A DNA stretch of 64,000 nucleotides from positions 124,001-188,000 of the forward strand of contig JACKII010000002.1 in NCBI GenBank assembly GCA_020638555.1. Reading direction: 5' to 3'. How positions within the stretch are numbered: position 1 is the stretch's first letter; every line of letters begins with the position of its first letter. The DNA comes from Alphaproteobacteria bacterium. Its GTDB lineage: Bacteria > Pseudomonadota > Alphaproteobacteria > Bin95. The position numbers and the translations under genes are program-made. Positions 51,441-60,898 of the stretch are shown piece after piece. The notes under the pieces were generated by a model. The model was not told the origin of the DNA. It did not search any database and was given only the letters and a program-made list of their open reading frames with translations.

Positions 51441-52020
51441 CCGTGCCGCTCTCGCCGCCTTCCAGCGCCAGCAGCCACTCCACCGTCTGCCCCGGCGGCA
51501 CGGGTTGGCCCTGCTGGCGCAGCGGCGCGTTGGCCACGTCCAGGTCGTTTTCCAGCAGGCAACCGCCGGTCATGCCCGAGCGGTCGACGGCGCCGGGCAG
51601 CAATTCGCTCTCGATATGGGTGCGGAGCGCGGCCTGGGCATCCTCGCCTTCCGGCGCGGGAAAGCGGATCAGGGAGAGCGCGCCGCCGAAGCCGAAAATC
51701 TGGTCGACCGTCACCTTGAGCGTCAGGCGCTGGAACAGGGAGAACCGGCCCATCACCCGCTTCGACCAGGGCGTCTGGTCCGCCAGCAGCGCCAGATAGC
51801 CGGGGGCGGCCAGATCGGCGACGCTGCGGGTCTCGTACCAGGCGACATATTTCGGCGACGTCGTGCCCTCGCAGGCCAGATAGCGGCGCGAGCGCAGGAA
51901 GCCCGGCAACTGGGTGCGCTCGTCCACGTGCTCGCGATTGTACCATTCGTTGAAGTCCTGTTCGTGTTCGTCCGGGACTTCCGTGAACGTCATCAGCATG
52001 CCTTGGCCCAGCAGGGGCAT
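51355..52020 (-). CDS. Dimeric alpha-beta barrel (EthD-like) protein
   Basis: A 221-residue protein with two ferredoxin-like halves. It begins MPLLGQGMLMTFTEVP, followed by EQDFNEWYNREHVDERTQLPG, which contains the WYNxEHV motif seen in EthD-like and similar families. It is related to the protein at 52944-53666 through the same (F/A)N-WY-H-HV and GTTSPKY-like segments. The ATG has GGAGG upstream. Function not known; relatives often handle small aromatic substrates. The end overlaps rfbA by 86 bases. Confidence 0.72.
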   Translation of the reverse strand: MPLLGQGMLMTFTEVPDEHEQDFNEWYNREHVDERTQLPGFLRSRRYLACEGTTSPKYVAWYETRSVADLAAPGYLALLADQTPWSKRVMGRFSLFQRLTLKVTVDQIFGFGGALSLIRFPAPEGEDAQAALRTHIESELLPGAVDRSGMTGGCLLENDLDVANAPLRQQGQPVPPGQTVEWLLALEGGESGTVSAVAETVAAELDAATALHYRFVFGTSR

Positions 52021-52173
52021 CGCGCAATCCTCCCTCGGTCTCGCCTCATCCGGTCGATCCTGGCACAGCCGGTTTGCGCGCGCCAAAGGACGAGGTGCCA
52101 CGGGCGCGAACCTGCGCCATAATACAGGCAGTTGCGGGGCCGCCGGTTCCTCCCGCCAGATCAGAGGCGCGTC

Positions 52174-52896
52174 ATGTCGTTGGAACACAGCCATTCCCTG
52201 AATGCGATCCACGAGCGGATCCACGGCAAGACCAAGAACAGCTATGTCAGCGACTGGATTCTGGGCGGGATTGACGGTGCGGTCACCACCTTCGCCATCG
52301 TCGCCGGCGTGGTGGGCGCGGCGCTGGAATGGCATGTGATCATCATCCTGGGGCTCGCCAATCTGCTGGCGGACGGCTTTTCGATGGCGGCCAGCAATTA
52401 CAGCGCCGTCAAGTCGGACGCCGACGACGTCAAGCGCCTCTGGAAGATGGAGCAGAAGCATATCCGCACCGTGCCCGAGGGCGAGCGCGAGGAGGTGCGC
52501 CAGATCCTGATCGGCAAGGGGCTGAGCGGCCCGACGCTGGAAGAGGCGGTCGAGGCGGTCTGCGCCAACGAGGCGGTCTGGATCGAGACCATGCTGGTGG
52601 AGGAATACGGCGTGCTGCCGGAAAGCCGCGACCCGCTGAAGGCGGCGCTGGCGACCATCAGCGCCTTCATTCTCTGCGGGTCGGTGCCGCTGGTGCCCTA
52701 TGTGTTCGACATGGCGGAGCCCTTTGTGTGGGCCGTGGCGGCGACGGGGGTGGTATTCTTCGTGATCGGCGCCGCCAAGTCGATGTGGGCGCTGGCGCCC
52801 TGGTGGCGCTCCGGCCTGGAAACCTTCGCCATCGGCATGGCGGCGGCGGGCGTTTCCTATGCGGTGGGCTATTGGCTCAAGGGCCTGATCGGCTAA
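52174..52896 (+). CDS. VIT1/CCC1-family divalent metal transporter
   Basis: A 240-residue membrane protein. SDWILGGIDGAVTTFAIVAG and LLADGFSMAASNY, with acidic residues at the cytoplasmic side, are the VIT1/CCC1 motifs. The charged middle (DDVKRLWKMEQKH to ESRDPLKAAL) separates these from three more membrane segments (SAFILCGSVPLVPYV onward). Such proteins export iron or manganese from the cytoplasm. The start is at 52174 with AGAGGCG upstream. Confidence 0.9.
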   Translation: MSLEHSHSLNAIHERIHGKTKNSYVSDWILGGIDGAVTTFAIVAGVVGAALEWHVIIILGLANLLADGFSMAASNYSAVKSDADDVKRLWKMEQKHIRTVPEGEREEVRQILIGKGLSGPTLEEAVEAVCANEAVWIETMLVEEYGVLPESRDPLKAALATISAFILCGSVPLVPYVFDMAEPFVWAVAATGVVFFVIGAAKSMWALAPWWRSGLETFAIGMAAAGVSYAVGYWLKGLIG

Positions 52897-52943
52897 GCTG
52901 GCGGCAACGCCAAACCCCGCCGATCGGCAAGGAAACCGCCCCC

Positions 52944-53666
52944 ATGATGGATTCGCACACCGGCCCCCTGTTGCTGCTGGTGCAGGCCAATATCGCGCCG
53001 GAGCAGGAAGAGGCCTTCAACGCCTGGTACTATCACCACGTGCCGCGCCTCTTGGAGATTCCCGGCTGGCTCTGGGGCCGGCGCTATCTGAACGTCAAGG
53101 GCACGACCAAGTATCTGGCGCTCTACGGGGTCGAGGACATGGACGCCATGGCCCGCGTCATGGCCGCCGACCCGGCCCTGAAAGACCCGCGCGCGGTGGA
53201 GGAGCGGGCCCGCTTCGACGCCATCTCGGGCAAGACCGACGTGGTCTCCAACGTCTACGAGCAGGTGAGCGGCACGCATCTGGGCCATCCGCTGCTGACC
53301 CGGGACCACTATCTGAGCCTCGTCATGGCCGACTGCAACGACCCGGCCGAGGAAGCGGCGTGGAACGCCTGGTACGACCACAGCCACGTGCCGAACCTGA
53401 CCCGGGTGCCGGGCTATCTCTCCGGCGCGCGCTTCCGGGTCAGGCACGATCCGCGCTTCGGCGACAAGCCCATGGGGCCGAAATATCTGGCGCTCTACGA
53501 GTGGGAAGGCGCGCATTGCCTGCCGGCGCTCAGCGACCCCGACACCATGTGCGCGGAGGCGAAGGCCGAACTGGCGCAATGGAACGCCTATGGCGTGAAG
53601 TTCGCCGCCAACATGGCCTGGAACGTGTTCCGCCCCATCGCCAGCCACCACAGGTTCGCCTGGTAA
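52944..53666 (+). CDS. Dimeric alpha-beta barrel (EthD-like) protein, two-repeat
   Basis: A 240-residue soluble protein with two similar halves. The first holds EEAFNAWYYHHVPRLLEIPG and the second EEAAWNAWYDHSHVPNLTRVPG, so WY-x(2-3)-HVP is duplicated. KGTTKYLALYGVE and MGPKYLALYEWEG repeat likewise. The same motif occurs in the gene at 51355-52020. AAGGA lies before the start. Function unknown. It follows the VIT gene by 47 bases on the same strand and precedes the frameshifted gene by 27. Confidence 0.72.
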   Translation: MMDSHTGPLLLLVQANIAPEQEEAFNAWYYHHVPRLLEIPGWLWGRRYLNVKGTTKYLALYGVEDMDAMARVMAADPALKDPRAVEERARFDAISGKTDVVSNVYEQVSGTHLGHPLLTRDHYLSLVMADCNDPAEEAAWNAWYDHSHVPNLTRVPGYLSGARFRVRHDPRFGDKPMGPKYLALYEWEGAHCLPALSDPDTMCAEAKAELAQWNAYGVKFAANMAWNVFRPIASHHRFAW

Positions 53667-53693
53667 CTTCTCCGCCAAGACCGAGATACGCTC

Positions 53694-54483
53694 ATGCTGC
53701 AACAAGTCGAAGACCTGCGCGCCGAGGGCGCCGACCTCTATGCCTTTCTCGACGGCCTCGCGCCCGCCGACTGGGACCGGCCGACGCCGTTCAAGGGCTG
53801 GACGCCCAACGACGTGGTGCAGCACCTGCACATGGGCGACTGGATGGCCGTGCTCTCCATGACCGACGAGGCGGCCTTCCTCGCCCTGCTGGAGAAGCGC
53901 AAGGCGGTGCGCGAGGGCGCCGCACCCGGCCAGGGCGTCGGCCCGGACATGCAGACCGGCGCGGCGCTGCGGGAGCAGTGGTACGGCTATTTCCGGCAAC
54001 TCTGCGGCCTGCTGGACGCGCGCGACCCCAAGGACCGGGTGTTGTGGGTCGGGCCGTCCATGAGCGTGCGCATGTGCGCGACGGCGCGGCAGATGGAGAC
54101 CTGGGCGCATGCGCAGGACATTTACGACCTGCTGCGCGCGCCGCGCGAGCACTTCGACCGCCTGCGCAACATCGCGGAGATCGGCGTGCGCACCTATGGC
54201 TGGACCTTCGCCAATCGGGGCGAGGAGCCCGGCGCCCACCGCTCCCTATGTGCGCCTGACCGCCCCCAGCGGTGCGATCTGGGAATGGGGCGAGCCGAGC
54301 GAGACCGACAGGGTGGCGGGCTCGGCCCTGGAATTCTGCCAGGTGGTGACCCAGGGCCGGAACATCGCCGACGTGAACCTGACGGTGGCGGGCGAGCCGG
54401 CACGGCAGTGGATGGCGATTGCCCAATGCTTCGCCGGCCCGCCCCGCAACCCGCCCGGCAAGGGGGAGCGCGCCTGGTCGTGA
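53694..54483 (+). pseudogene. TIGR03084-type DinB-like protein, interrupted by a frameshift
   Basis: The first frame encodes MLQQVEDLRAEGADLYAFLD, WTPNDVVQHLHMGDW (DinB-like metal site His) and YGWTFANRGEEPG. The C-terminus is found in the next frame after about 54230 (PYVRLTAPSGAIWEWGEPSE to QCFAGPP), ending at 54483. Removing one C from the CCC at 54228-54230 joins the halves. A sequencing error is also possible. The family is related to the DinB/mycothiol-dependent enzymes and its function is uncertain. Unbroken, it would have about 262 residues. Confidence 0.8.
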
Positions 54484-54551
54484 CGCCGGCGGAGGTGGGG
54501 GGGGCGGGAGCTCTCCCGGCTCTCCACCCCGTTTCACGCATCTCCATCCCG

Positions 54552-54640
54552 TTTCACCCTGAGTAGGGCCGGAGGCCCGTATCGAAGGGCGGTGCCCGCG
54601 TCCCTCGATACGCCGGCTTCGCCGCCTACTCGGGATGAGA
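54552..54640. repeat. Dispersed palindromic element, family R1 (copy c, inverted pair)
   Basis: Left arm TTTCACCCTGAGTAG to CGTATCGAAGGGCG is at 54552-54591. Right arm GTCCCTCGATACGCC to ACTCGGGATGAGA is at 54600-54640. It lies between the frameshifted gene and hyuB (convergent). A duplicated ATCCCGTTTCAC-like segment precedes it. Confidence 0.75.
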
Positions 54641-54692
54641 GCCGCGGGGAGAGGGTGGCGTCGCTCCGCCGGCGGCGCTGGTGTCGCGCCCC

Positions 54693-56252
54693 CTACGCCC
54701 CGCCGCCATAGCCGCCGCCGCCGGGGGTGCGCACGGTGATGGTCTGGCCCCTGGTCAGCATGTGGTCGGCGCGCACGTCGGCCGGCACGTCGTCCACCAG
54801 CACCTCGCCGAGCGCGCCGGGGCCGCCGCCTTCCAGGCCGGCCGCCGGGTGGGTCAGGCGTTCGGCCATGAAGATGACGCCGATGGGCGTGTCGCTTTCG
54901 CTCTCGAACACCACCTCCTGGCCCTCGCCGCCGGGGTGCACGCCGGCGCCGCCGGAGCCCTGGCGCAGCGCCTTGCGGTGGACGAACAGCGGCGTGTTGC
55001 GCTCCACCAACTCCACCGGCACGTTGGAGATGTTCGAGGGCCAGCTATAGCAGCTCTCGCCCGGCTTCGAGGGCAGGGCGCCCATGCCGCCGTTGAAGAA
55101 CAGCGTGTTGGCATAGGTGCGGCCGCGCTTGTCGACGCCGGTCTGGATGATGCTCCACAAGGGCGAGCCGCAGGCGGCCATCACCTTTTCCGGCAGCACC
55201 GGCGCCAGCGCCTGGAAGATCAGGGTCGGCAGATAGTGGCCGGTCGCCATCCGCCCGCCGACGCTGACCGGCCGGGTCGGGTTGACGATGGTGCCTTCGG
55301 GTGCGAACACCTCCATGCAGCGGAAAATGCCGTCATTGTTGGGCACGTCCGGCAGCAGCGCGCATTTCAGGGCATAGGAGACCATGGCGAAGGTGTAGGT
55401 CATGGTGCAGTTGATCGCCCGCGGGATCTGGGCCGAGGTGCCGGTGAAATCGACCCGCACCCGGTCGCCGGTCACCGTGACCGCGCACTGATAGTGCAGC
55501 GGCCGGCCCTCGAAGCCGTCGGTGTCGAAGGCGGCCTCGTAGCGTCCGTCCGGCACGGCGGCCATGGCGGCGCGCATGGCGCGTTCGCTGCGGCCCTGGA
55601 TGTCCTCGCCGAAGGCGGTGAGGTCGGCGAGGCCGTATTCGTCCATCAACTCGGTGACGCGGGCCTCGATCAGGTTCAGGCCGGTGACCTGGGCCCAAAG
55701 ATCGCCTTCGGTCTGGTCCGGCGTGCGCACCTGGGCGCGGAACAGCCTGATGAGCGTCGCGTCCGCCTCGCCCCGGTCCAGCAGCTTCATGGCCGGGATC
55801 TGAAAGCCTTCCTCGAACAACTCCTTCGCCACCACCGAGCGCACCTTGCCGCCGATGTCCGGCGCGTGCGCGGTCGAGGCGGCGAAGGCGGCGAGCCGGC
55901 CGTCGCGGAAGATCGGCTTGGCCACGGTCACGTCGTTCAGGTGTCCGGTCGCGACCCAGGGGTCGTTGCAGATATAGACGTCGCCGGGGTTCATGTTCTC
56001 CGGCCCGATCACCGCCAGGAAATGCTGCACGGTCACCGGCAGGCAGGCGTTGAAGCTGGGAATGCTCTCGGTGTTCTGCACCAGCGAGTGGCCGGCGGCG
56101 TCGGTGACGACACAGGCGAAGTCGTTGCTCTCGTTCACCAGGGTCGAGAAGCTGGTGCGCTGGATCGTCTTCGCAGCCTCGTCGGCGGCGGAGATCATGC
56201 GCCGCCAGATCACTTCCAGCGTGACGGCGTCGAAGGCGGCGGTGGCGGTCAT
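54693..56252 (-). CDS. hyuB: Hydantoinase B/oxoprolinase family subunit
   Basis: A 519-residue protein of the HyuB family. AAFDAVTLEVIWRRMISAADEA and RTSFSTLVNESNDFACVV mark the N-terminus. HAPDIGGKV, with metal-binding His/Asp in the domain centre, and the C-terminal glycine-rich GGGGYGGG match the group. With HyuA it forms an ATP-dependent amidohydrolase for hydantoins, 5-oxoproline or acetone-type substrates. AAAGGAAA lies before the start. It is separated from hyuA by an R1 element and probably transcribed with it. Confidence 0.9.
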   Translation of the reverse strand: MTATAAFDAVTLEVIWRRMISAADEAAKTIQRTSFSTLVNESNDFACVVTDAAGHSLVQNTESIPSFNACLPVTVQHFLAVIGPENMNPGDVYICNDPWVATGHLNDVTVAKPIFRDGRLAAFAASTAHAPDIGGKVRSVVAKELFEEGFQIPAMKLLDRGEADATLIRLFRAQVRTPDQTEGDLWAQVTGLNLIEARVTELMDEYGLADLTAFGEDIQGRSERAMRAAMAAVPDGRYEAAFDTDGFEGRPLHYQCAVTVTGDRVRVDFTGTSAQIPRAINCTMTYTFAMVSYALKCALLPDVPNNDGIFRCMEVFAPEGTIVNPTRPVSVGGRMATGHYLPTLIFQALAPVLPEKVMAACGSPLWSIIQTGVDKRGRTYANTLFFNGGMGALPSKPGESCYSWPSNISNVPVELVERNTPLFVHRKALRQGSGGAGVHPGGEGQEVVFESESDTPIGVIFMAERLTHPAAGLEGGGPGALGEVLVDDVPADVRADHMLTRGQTITVRTPGGGGYGGGA

Positions 56253-56304
56253 GGCAACTTTCCTTTGCTTTTGCCCTGCGTGGAGTCGGAGGCGCGCCCC
56301 TTCC

Positions 56305-56402
56305 TTTCACCCTGAGTAGCGCCGCAGGCGCGTATCGAAGGGCGTGTTGCCTCGGCCAAGGGCACCCTTCGATACGCCGCTTCGCGGCTACCCAGGGTGA
56401 GA
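56305..56402. repeat. Dispersed palindromic element, family R1 (copy d, inverted pair)
   Basis: Left arm TTTCACCCTGAGTAGCGCCG to CGTATCGAAGGGCG is at 56305-56344. Right arm ACCCTTCGATACGCC to CAGGGTGAGA is at 56364-56402. It stands between hyuA and hyuB, which are on one strand. Confidence 0.77.
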
Positions 56403-56427
56403 GGACTAATGGGTGTGAGGTCAGCCA

Positions 56428-58503
56428 TCACAAATCCACCACGAGATTGCCGTCCGGTGTGACGCGCGCCCGGCCGGAGGGGCCGACGATCAGGGTGGAG
56501 GCGGCTTCCTCGATCACCGCCGGGCCGGCAAAGGCGAAGCCGGCGGGCAGGTCGCCCCGGGCATAGACCGGCGTTTCGGCAGAGCCGCCTGCCTCGGGGA
56601 AGTAGACCGGGCGGCGGCCGGTGGGCGCCGGCGTGCCGGCGGCCGAGAGGGCCGGGCGCGGCCGCTCGCCCGGCACGTCGACCGAGACCGCGGTGCGGAT
56701 GTTGATGATCTCCACCGGCACCGCCGGCGGCGTGCGCGTGAACTTGGCGAGATAGGCGGCCTCGAACGCGGCCACCAGCGCCGGCCTGGACGCCGCCGTG
56801 TAGGGCCCCGACGGCAGGCTCACCACCACCTCGAAGGCCTGGCCGACATAGCGGATATCCGCCAGCCGCTCGATCCGCGCGGCGGCGGGGTCGAGGCCGG
56901 TGCCGGCGATCAGGTCGCGCGCTTCCGCCTCCAGCCCGGCATAGCGGGCCTCGAACGCGGCCCAGTCGAGCCGGTCCAACTCCTCCGCCACCGTTGCGAC
57001 CCGGTCGACGCGGGCGGGCGCGATCAGCAGGCCGACCGCGCTGGCGACGCCGGCGGCAGGCGGCACGATCAGCCGGCGGCAGCCCAGTTTCTGTGCCACG
57101 TGATAGCCGTGCAGCGGCCCGCCGCCGCCGGTGGTCAGCAGGGCGTAGCGGCGCGGGTCCTTGCCCCGCTCGGCGATGTGGACGCGGGCGGCGCCGGCCA
57201 TGGCCTCGTTGGCGATGTCGTGCACGCCCCAGGCGGCCTGTTCCGGCGTCAGGCCCGCCGCCGCCGCCAGGCGTTCGAGGGCGGTGCGGGCCGCGTCCAT
57301 GTCCACGGCCATGCTGCCGCCGGCGAAGAAATCGGGGTTCAGGTAGCCGAGCACGAAATTCGCGTCCGTCACCGTCGCGTGCTCGCCGCCGCGGCCATAG
57401 CAGGCCGGGCCGGGCTCGGAGCCGGCGCTGTCCGGGCCGACCTGCAACAGGCCGAGCGGGTTCAGCCGCGCGATCGAGCCGCCACCGGCGCCGATCTCGA
57501 TCAGCTCGATGGTGGAAATCTTGATCGGCAGGCCGGAGCCATGGGCGAAGCGCTTCTGGCGCGCCGCCTCGAAATCGTAGGCGATCAGCGGCTGGCCGTC
57601 GTCGACCAGCGAGAGCTTGGCGGTGGTGCCGCCCATGTCGAAGGCCAGCACATGGCCGCTGCCATCGGCCTCGCCGAACCAGGCGCCGGCGAGCGCGCCC
57701 GCTGCCGGCCCGCTCTCCAGCAGGGCCACGGGTGCCTGCTTGGCCTGCTCCAGCGCGCCGAGGCCGCCGTTGGAGAGCATGAGTTGCAGCGGGGCTGCGA
57801 TGCCGAGGCCCGCCAACTCGCCCGCCAGCCGGTCCAGATACTGGGCCGCCAGCGGCTTGATATAGGCGTTGACGACGGTGGTGGAGGTGCGTTCGAACTC
57901 GCGGATTTCCGGTGCCACCTCGACCGAGAGCGACACGGCCAAGTCCGGCACGGCCTCGGCCAGTGCGGCCGCCGCCGCCCGCTCGTGCGCCGGGTTGGCG
58001 TAGGCGTGCAGGAACACCACCGCGACCGAGGCGACGCCGTCCGCCTGCAAGGCCCGCGCCTGCGCCACCAGGCCGGAGAGGTCGAGCGGCACCCGCTCCC
58101 GCCCCTCCGCGTCCAGGCGGCCGGCCACTTCGCGTCGCCAGGGGCGGGGCGCCAGCGGGGCGGGCTTGGCGATGGAGAGGTCGTACAACTCGTATTTGCG
58201 CTCGCGCCCGATCTCCAGCACGTCGCGGAAGCCTTCGGTCGTGATCAGGCCGGTGGCCGCGCCCTTGCGCTCGATCGTGGCGTTGGTGAAGAGCGTGGTG
58301 GCGTGCACGACGCGGCCGATTTCGGCGGCGGGAAGTGCATCCTCGCGCAGCACCTGCCGCACGCCGTTGACCACGCCTTGGGCGGGGTCGGCATGGGTTG
58401 TCAGCACCTTGCGAGCGAACTGGCTGCCGTTGCGGTGGTCGAAAACGACGATATCCGTAAACGTGCCACCGATATCGATGCCGAGGGAGTAACGGGCGGT
58501 CAT
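56428..58503 (-). CDS. hyuA: Hydantoinase A/oxoprolinase family subunit
   Basis: A 691-residue protein with an actin-like ATPase fold. YSLGIDIGGTFTDIVVFD is the phosphate-1 motif; HATTLFTNATIERKGA and FDMGGTTAKLSLV are further ATP-site segments. TTGGGGPLHGYHVA lies late. HyuA subunits activate the ring carbonyl with ATP. The start ATG at 58503 has the usual family N-terminus. Together with hyuB it probably forms one operon. The substrate (hydantoin, 5-oxoproline, acetone) cannot be resolved. Confidence 0.91.
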   Translation of the reverse strand: MTARYSLGIDIGGTFTDIVVFDHRNGSQFARKVLTTHADPAQGVVNGVRQVLREDALPAAEIGRVVHATTLFTNATIERKGAATGLITTEGFRDVLEIGRERKYELYDLSIAKPAPLAPRPWRREVAGRLDAEGRERVPLDLSGLVAQARALQADGVASVAVVFLHAYANPAHERAAAAALAEAVPDLAVSLSVEVAPEIREFERTSTTVVNAYIKPLAAQYLDRLAGELAGLGIAAPLQLMLSNGGLGALEQAKQAPVALLESGPAAGALAGAWFGEADGSGHVLAFDMGGTTAKLSLVDDGQPLIAYDFEAARQKRFAHGSGLPIKISTIELIEIGAGGGSIARLNPLGLLQVGPDSAGSEPGPACYGRGGEHATVTDANFVLGYLNPDFFAGGSMAVDMDAARTALERLAAAAGLTPEQAAWGVHDIANEAMAGAARVHIAERGKDPRRYALLTTGGGGPLHGYHVAQKLGCRRLIVPPAAGVASAVGLLIAPARVDRVATVAEELDRLDWAAFEARYAGLEAEARDLIAGTGLDPAAARIERLADIRYVGQAFEVVVSLPSGPYTAASRPALVAAFEAAYLAKFTRTPPAVPVEIINIRTAVSVDVPGERPRPALSAAGTPAPTGRRPVYFPEAGGSAETPVYARGDLPAGFAFAGPAVIEEAASTLIVGPSGRARVTPDGNLVVDL

Positions 58504-58587
58504 AGGATCGCTGGCCCAATCTTGGCGGGAAATGTGGGGTCTTCGCTCAGCGCAGCAATTGCCGTGCCAATCGTCGTTCGGCGCGGT

Positions 58588-59679
58588 TCAGGCGGTGCCC
58601 TGGCCAAACACCGGCATCACCTGCTCGGCGAACATGCGCATGGAGCGTTCGGCCTCGGCGAACGGCATGTTGTGGAAGTTGACCTGTAGCGAGGCGTGCT
58701 CGAAGCCGCCGGTCTCCTCCTGATACATGCGGATATTGTCGACGATTTCCGCCGGCGTGCCGATCCAGGCCGCGCCCTTGGCGATCTGGGTGTCGGTGGT
58801 CTCCTGCTGCATCATGGCGATGATCTTGTCATAGCCGGGATAGTCGGCGCTCGTCATGCCGTCGAGCCAGTCGGAGGCACCCTCGACCAGCGATTTCAGA
58901 TAGGCGTCCAGATGCGGACGGGCGATGTCGCGCGCCTTGGCGCCGTCGGGATGGCAGAACATGTGATGGGCCAGCATGACCTGGCCCGGCCCCTCGTGCC
59001 CGGCCTTGGCGCGGGCCTCGCGGTAAATGCCGATCAACTCCTTCATCGCCGCGCCCAGCATGGGCACGCACATGATGTTGTGGCCGGCGGCCCCGGCGAA
59101 TTCGAACGAGGCGGGCGTGCCCAGGGCGGCCACGTAGAAGGGCGGGCGCGGCCGCTGGGTCGGGCGGGGCAGGGTGGTGGTCTCGCGGATCTGGTGGAAC
59201 CGGCCTTCGTGGGTGACGTTTTCGCGGGTCAGGAGCAGTTCCACCTGCTCGATCCCCTCGCGGTAGCGCGCCACGGACTCGTCCGGCGAGACGCCGAAGC
59301 GGCGGAATTCGTGCGGCAGGAAGGCGCGGGCGAAGCCCACGTCCAGCCGTCCGTTCGAGATCGCATCCAGCATGCCGATCTCGCCCGCCAGTTTCAGCGG
59401 GTTGTTGAAGGCTGGCAGCACGGCGCCGGTGACCAGCCGCACCTTGGCCGTGCGGGCCGCGACGGCGGCCAGGAACACCATCGCGTTCGGCGAGTAGCCG
59501 CCGTAATAGTGAAAGTGGTGCTCGACGATGCGCACATGGGTGTAGCCGAGCGGCTCGGCCTGATCGACCAGGGCCAGCGCCTCGCGGAAATACTGGTCGG
59601 CGGGCTTGTGCTGCGGGCCGACGTCGGGAAAGAACTGGATGCCGAATTCCATGGCGCGGGGCGTCTCCTGGCGGGACAT
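58588..59679 (-). CDS. Luciferase-like flavin-dependent oxidoreductase (third copy)
   Basis: A 363-residue flavin oxidoreductase of the luciferase-like family. EFGIQFFPDVGPQHKP opens the barrel; YTHVRIVEHHFHYYGGYSPN contains conserved histidines, and LDVGFARAFLPHEFRRFG is the flavin region. LYSTPAEIVD-type GTPAEIVDNI lies near the end. Start taken at 59679 (GGGAGG upstream), with 59652 as an alternative. It is on the same strand as hyuA (84-base gap) and may share its regulation. Substrate unknown. Confidence 0.88.
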   Translation of the reverse strand: MSRQETPRAMEFGIQFFPDVGPQHKPADQYFREALALVDQAEPLGYTHVRIVEHHFHYYGGYSPNAMVFLAAVAARTAKVRLVTGAVLPAFNNPLKLAGEIGMLDAISNGRLDVGFARAFLPHEFRRFGVSPDESVARYREGIEQVELLLTRENVTHEGRFHQIRETTTLPRPTQRPRPPFYVAALGTPASFEFAGAAGHNIMCVPMLGAAMKELIGIYREARAKAGHEGPGQVMLAHHMFCHPDGAKARDIARPHLDAYLKSLVEGASDWLDGMTSADYPGYDKIIAMMQQETTDTQIAKGAAWIGTPAEIVDNIRMYQEETGGFEHASLQVNFHNMPFAEAERSMRMFAEQVMPVFGQGTA

Positions 59680-59742
59680 TCTGGTTGCCTCCCAGCCTAG
59701 CGCCCCTGGCCCCGACGGCAAGCGCTTGCGGGTCGGCCGCAG

Positions 59743-60771
59743 TCAGGCCAAACCGGCCAGGTCGCGGATGCGGTCCAGGTTTTCCGGCCCCGGCTGCAGC
59801 GCGCCGGCGTGAATCTGGCGGGCGAGGGCGGTGATGGCGCCATTGACCGGCGCCGGTCGTCCGCTGACTTGCAGCGTGTCGGCGACCAGGCCGTTGATGA
59901 GGTCCACCTCGCTCAGGCGGCCCTTCATCAGGTCTTGCAGGACGGTGTTGATCGCGCTCGGCCCTACGTCGCGGGTGAGCTTGTCCAGCAGCAGTTCCAG
60001 CAGGGTGTTGGTGTTCTGCACCTGATCGGCCGAGAGGCCGAAAATCGGCACGACGCGATAGCCGAGCCTCTGCCCGGCCTCCAGCGCCTCCGCACCGGCG
60101 CCGAGGAACAGCTCGCGCACGCCCGACATCTCGGCCACCTGGGCGTTGGTCGCGCCCAGCACCGCCTTCAGCCCCATGGTCATGGCGTTGACGATCAGCT
60201 TCATCCACTTGGCCGAGAGGATGTCGTCCGACACCTCCACCCGGCCGGCATGGCCAATCACCTCGGCGGCGATGGCCACCTTGGCGCTCTGGGAGGGGTG
60301 GAAGGCGCCGACACCGAACCAGGTTTTCTCGCGCACCGTGCTGCGGGTGATAAGGCCGGGTTCGAACATCTGCGAGGCCAGTTCGACGACGCAGCCGACC
60401 GTGCGCTCCGGCCCGACCACCTCGGCCAGCATTTCGGCCGTCATGCCGTTCTGGACGCCGAGCAGCAGCCCGTCGGCGGCGAGATAGGGTTTGATAAACT
60501 CCGCCATCCAGCGCGCGTCATAGGCCTTGCAGGCGAGCAGCACCACGTCGAACACGGGACTGAGCGCGCAGAGATCGCAGAGATGGTGTGCCCGCACCGG
60601 CAGCGTGGTCTCGCCGTCCCGGGTGCGGACGGTGAGGCCGCCGGCGCGCATGGCCTCCACATGCGCCGGCCACTGGTCGACCAGGGTGACGTCGAGGCCG
60701 GCGGCGGTGAGGTCGGCGGCGATGCAACTGCCGTTGGCGCCGGTGGCGAGCACGGCGATCCTTCGGGCCAT
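59743..60771 (-). CDS. Ketopantoate reductase-like oxidoreductase (ApbA/PanE family)
   Basis: A 342-residue protein with an N-terminal Rossmann domain (RIAVLATGANGSCIAADL) and the C-terminal helical domain of ApbA/PanE. VVLLACKAYDA and NGMTAEMLAE are characteristic. SAKWMKLIVNAMTMGLKAVLG carries the catalytic Lys. The glycine motif ATGANGS differs from the usual GAGAIG. It may reduce ketopantoate or another 2-keto acid; the divergent neighbour is a VOC protein. AGGAG lies before the ATG. Confidence 0.87.
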   Translation of the reverse strand: MARRIAVLATGANGSCIAADLTAAGLDVTLVDQWPAHVEAMRAGGLTVRTRDGETTLPVRAHHLCDLCALSPVFDVVLLACKAYDARWMAEFIKPYLAADGLLLGVQNGMTAEMLAEVVGPERTVGCVVELASQMFEPGLITRSTVREKTWFGVGAFHPSQSAKVAIAAEVIGHAGRVEVSDDILSAKWMKLIVNAMTMGLKAVLGATNAQVAEMSGVRELFLGAGAEALEAGQRLGYRVVPIFGLSADQVQNTNTLLELLLDKLTRDVGPSAINTVLQDLMKGRLSEVDLINGLVADTLQVSGRPAPVNGAITALARQIHAGALQPGPENLDRIRDLAGLA

Positions 60772-60898
60772 GGGAGGCTCCTCTCCTGGGGCGTGAACCC
60801 GACGATTGCACACCGCGGCGCGCGGTCGCGCAACCGGCTTTCGCCGCCGGCCGCACGGCCCTACGATCGGAGCGGTACCACCGCAGAGGAGACGCGCC

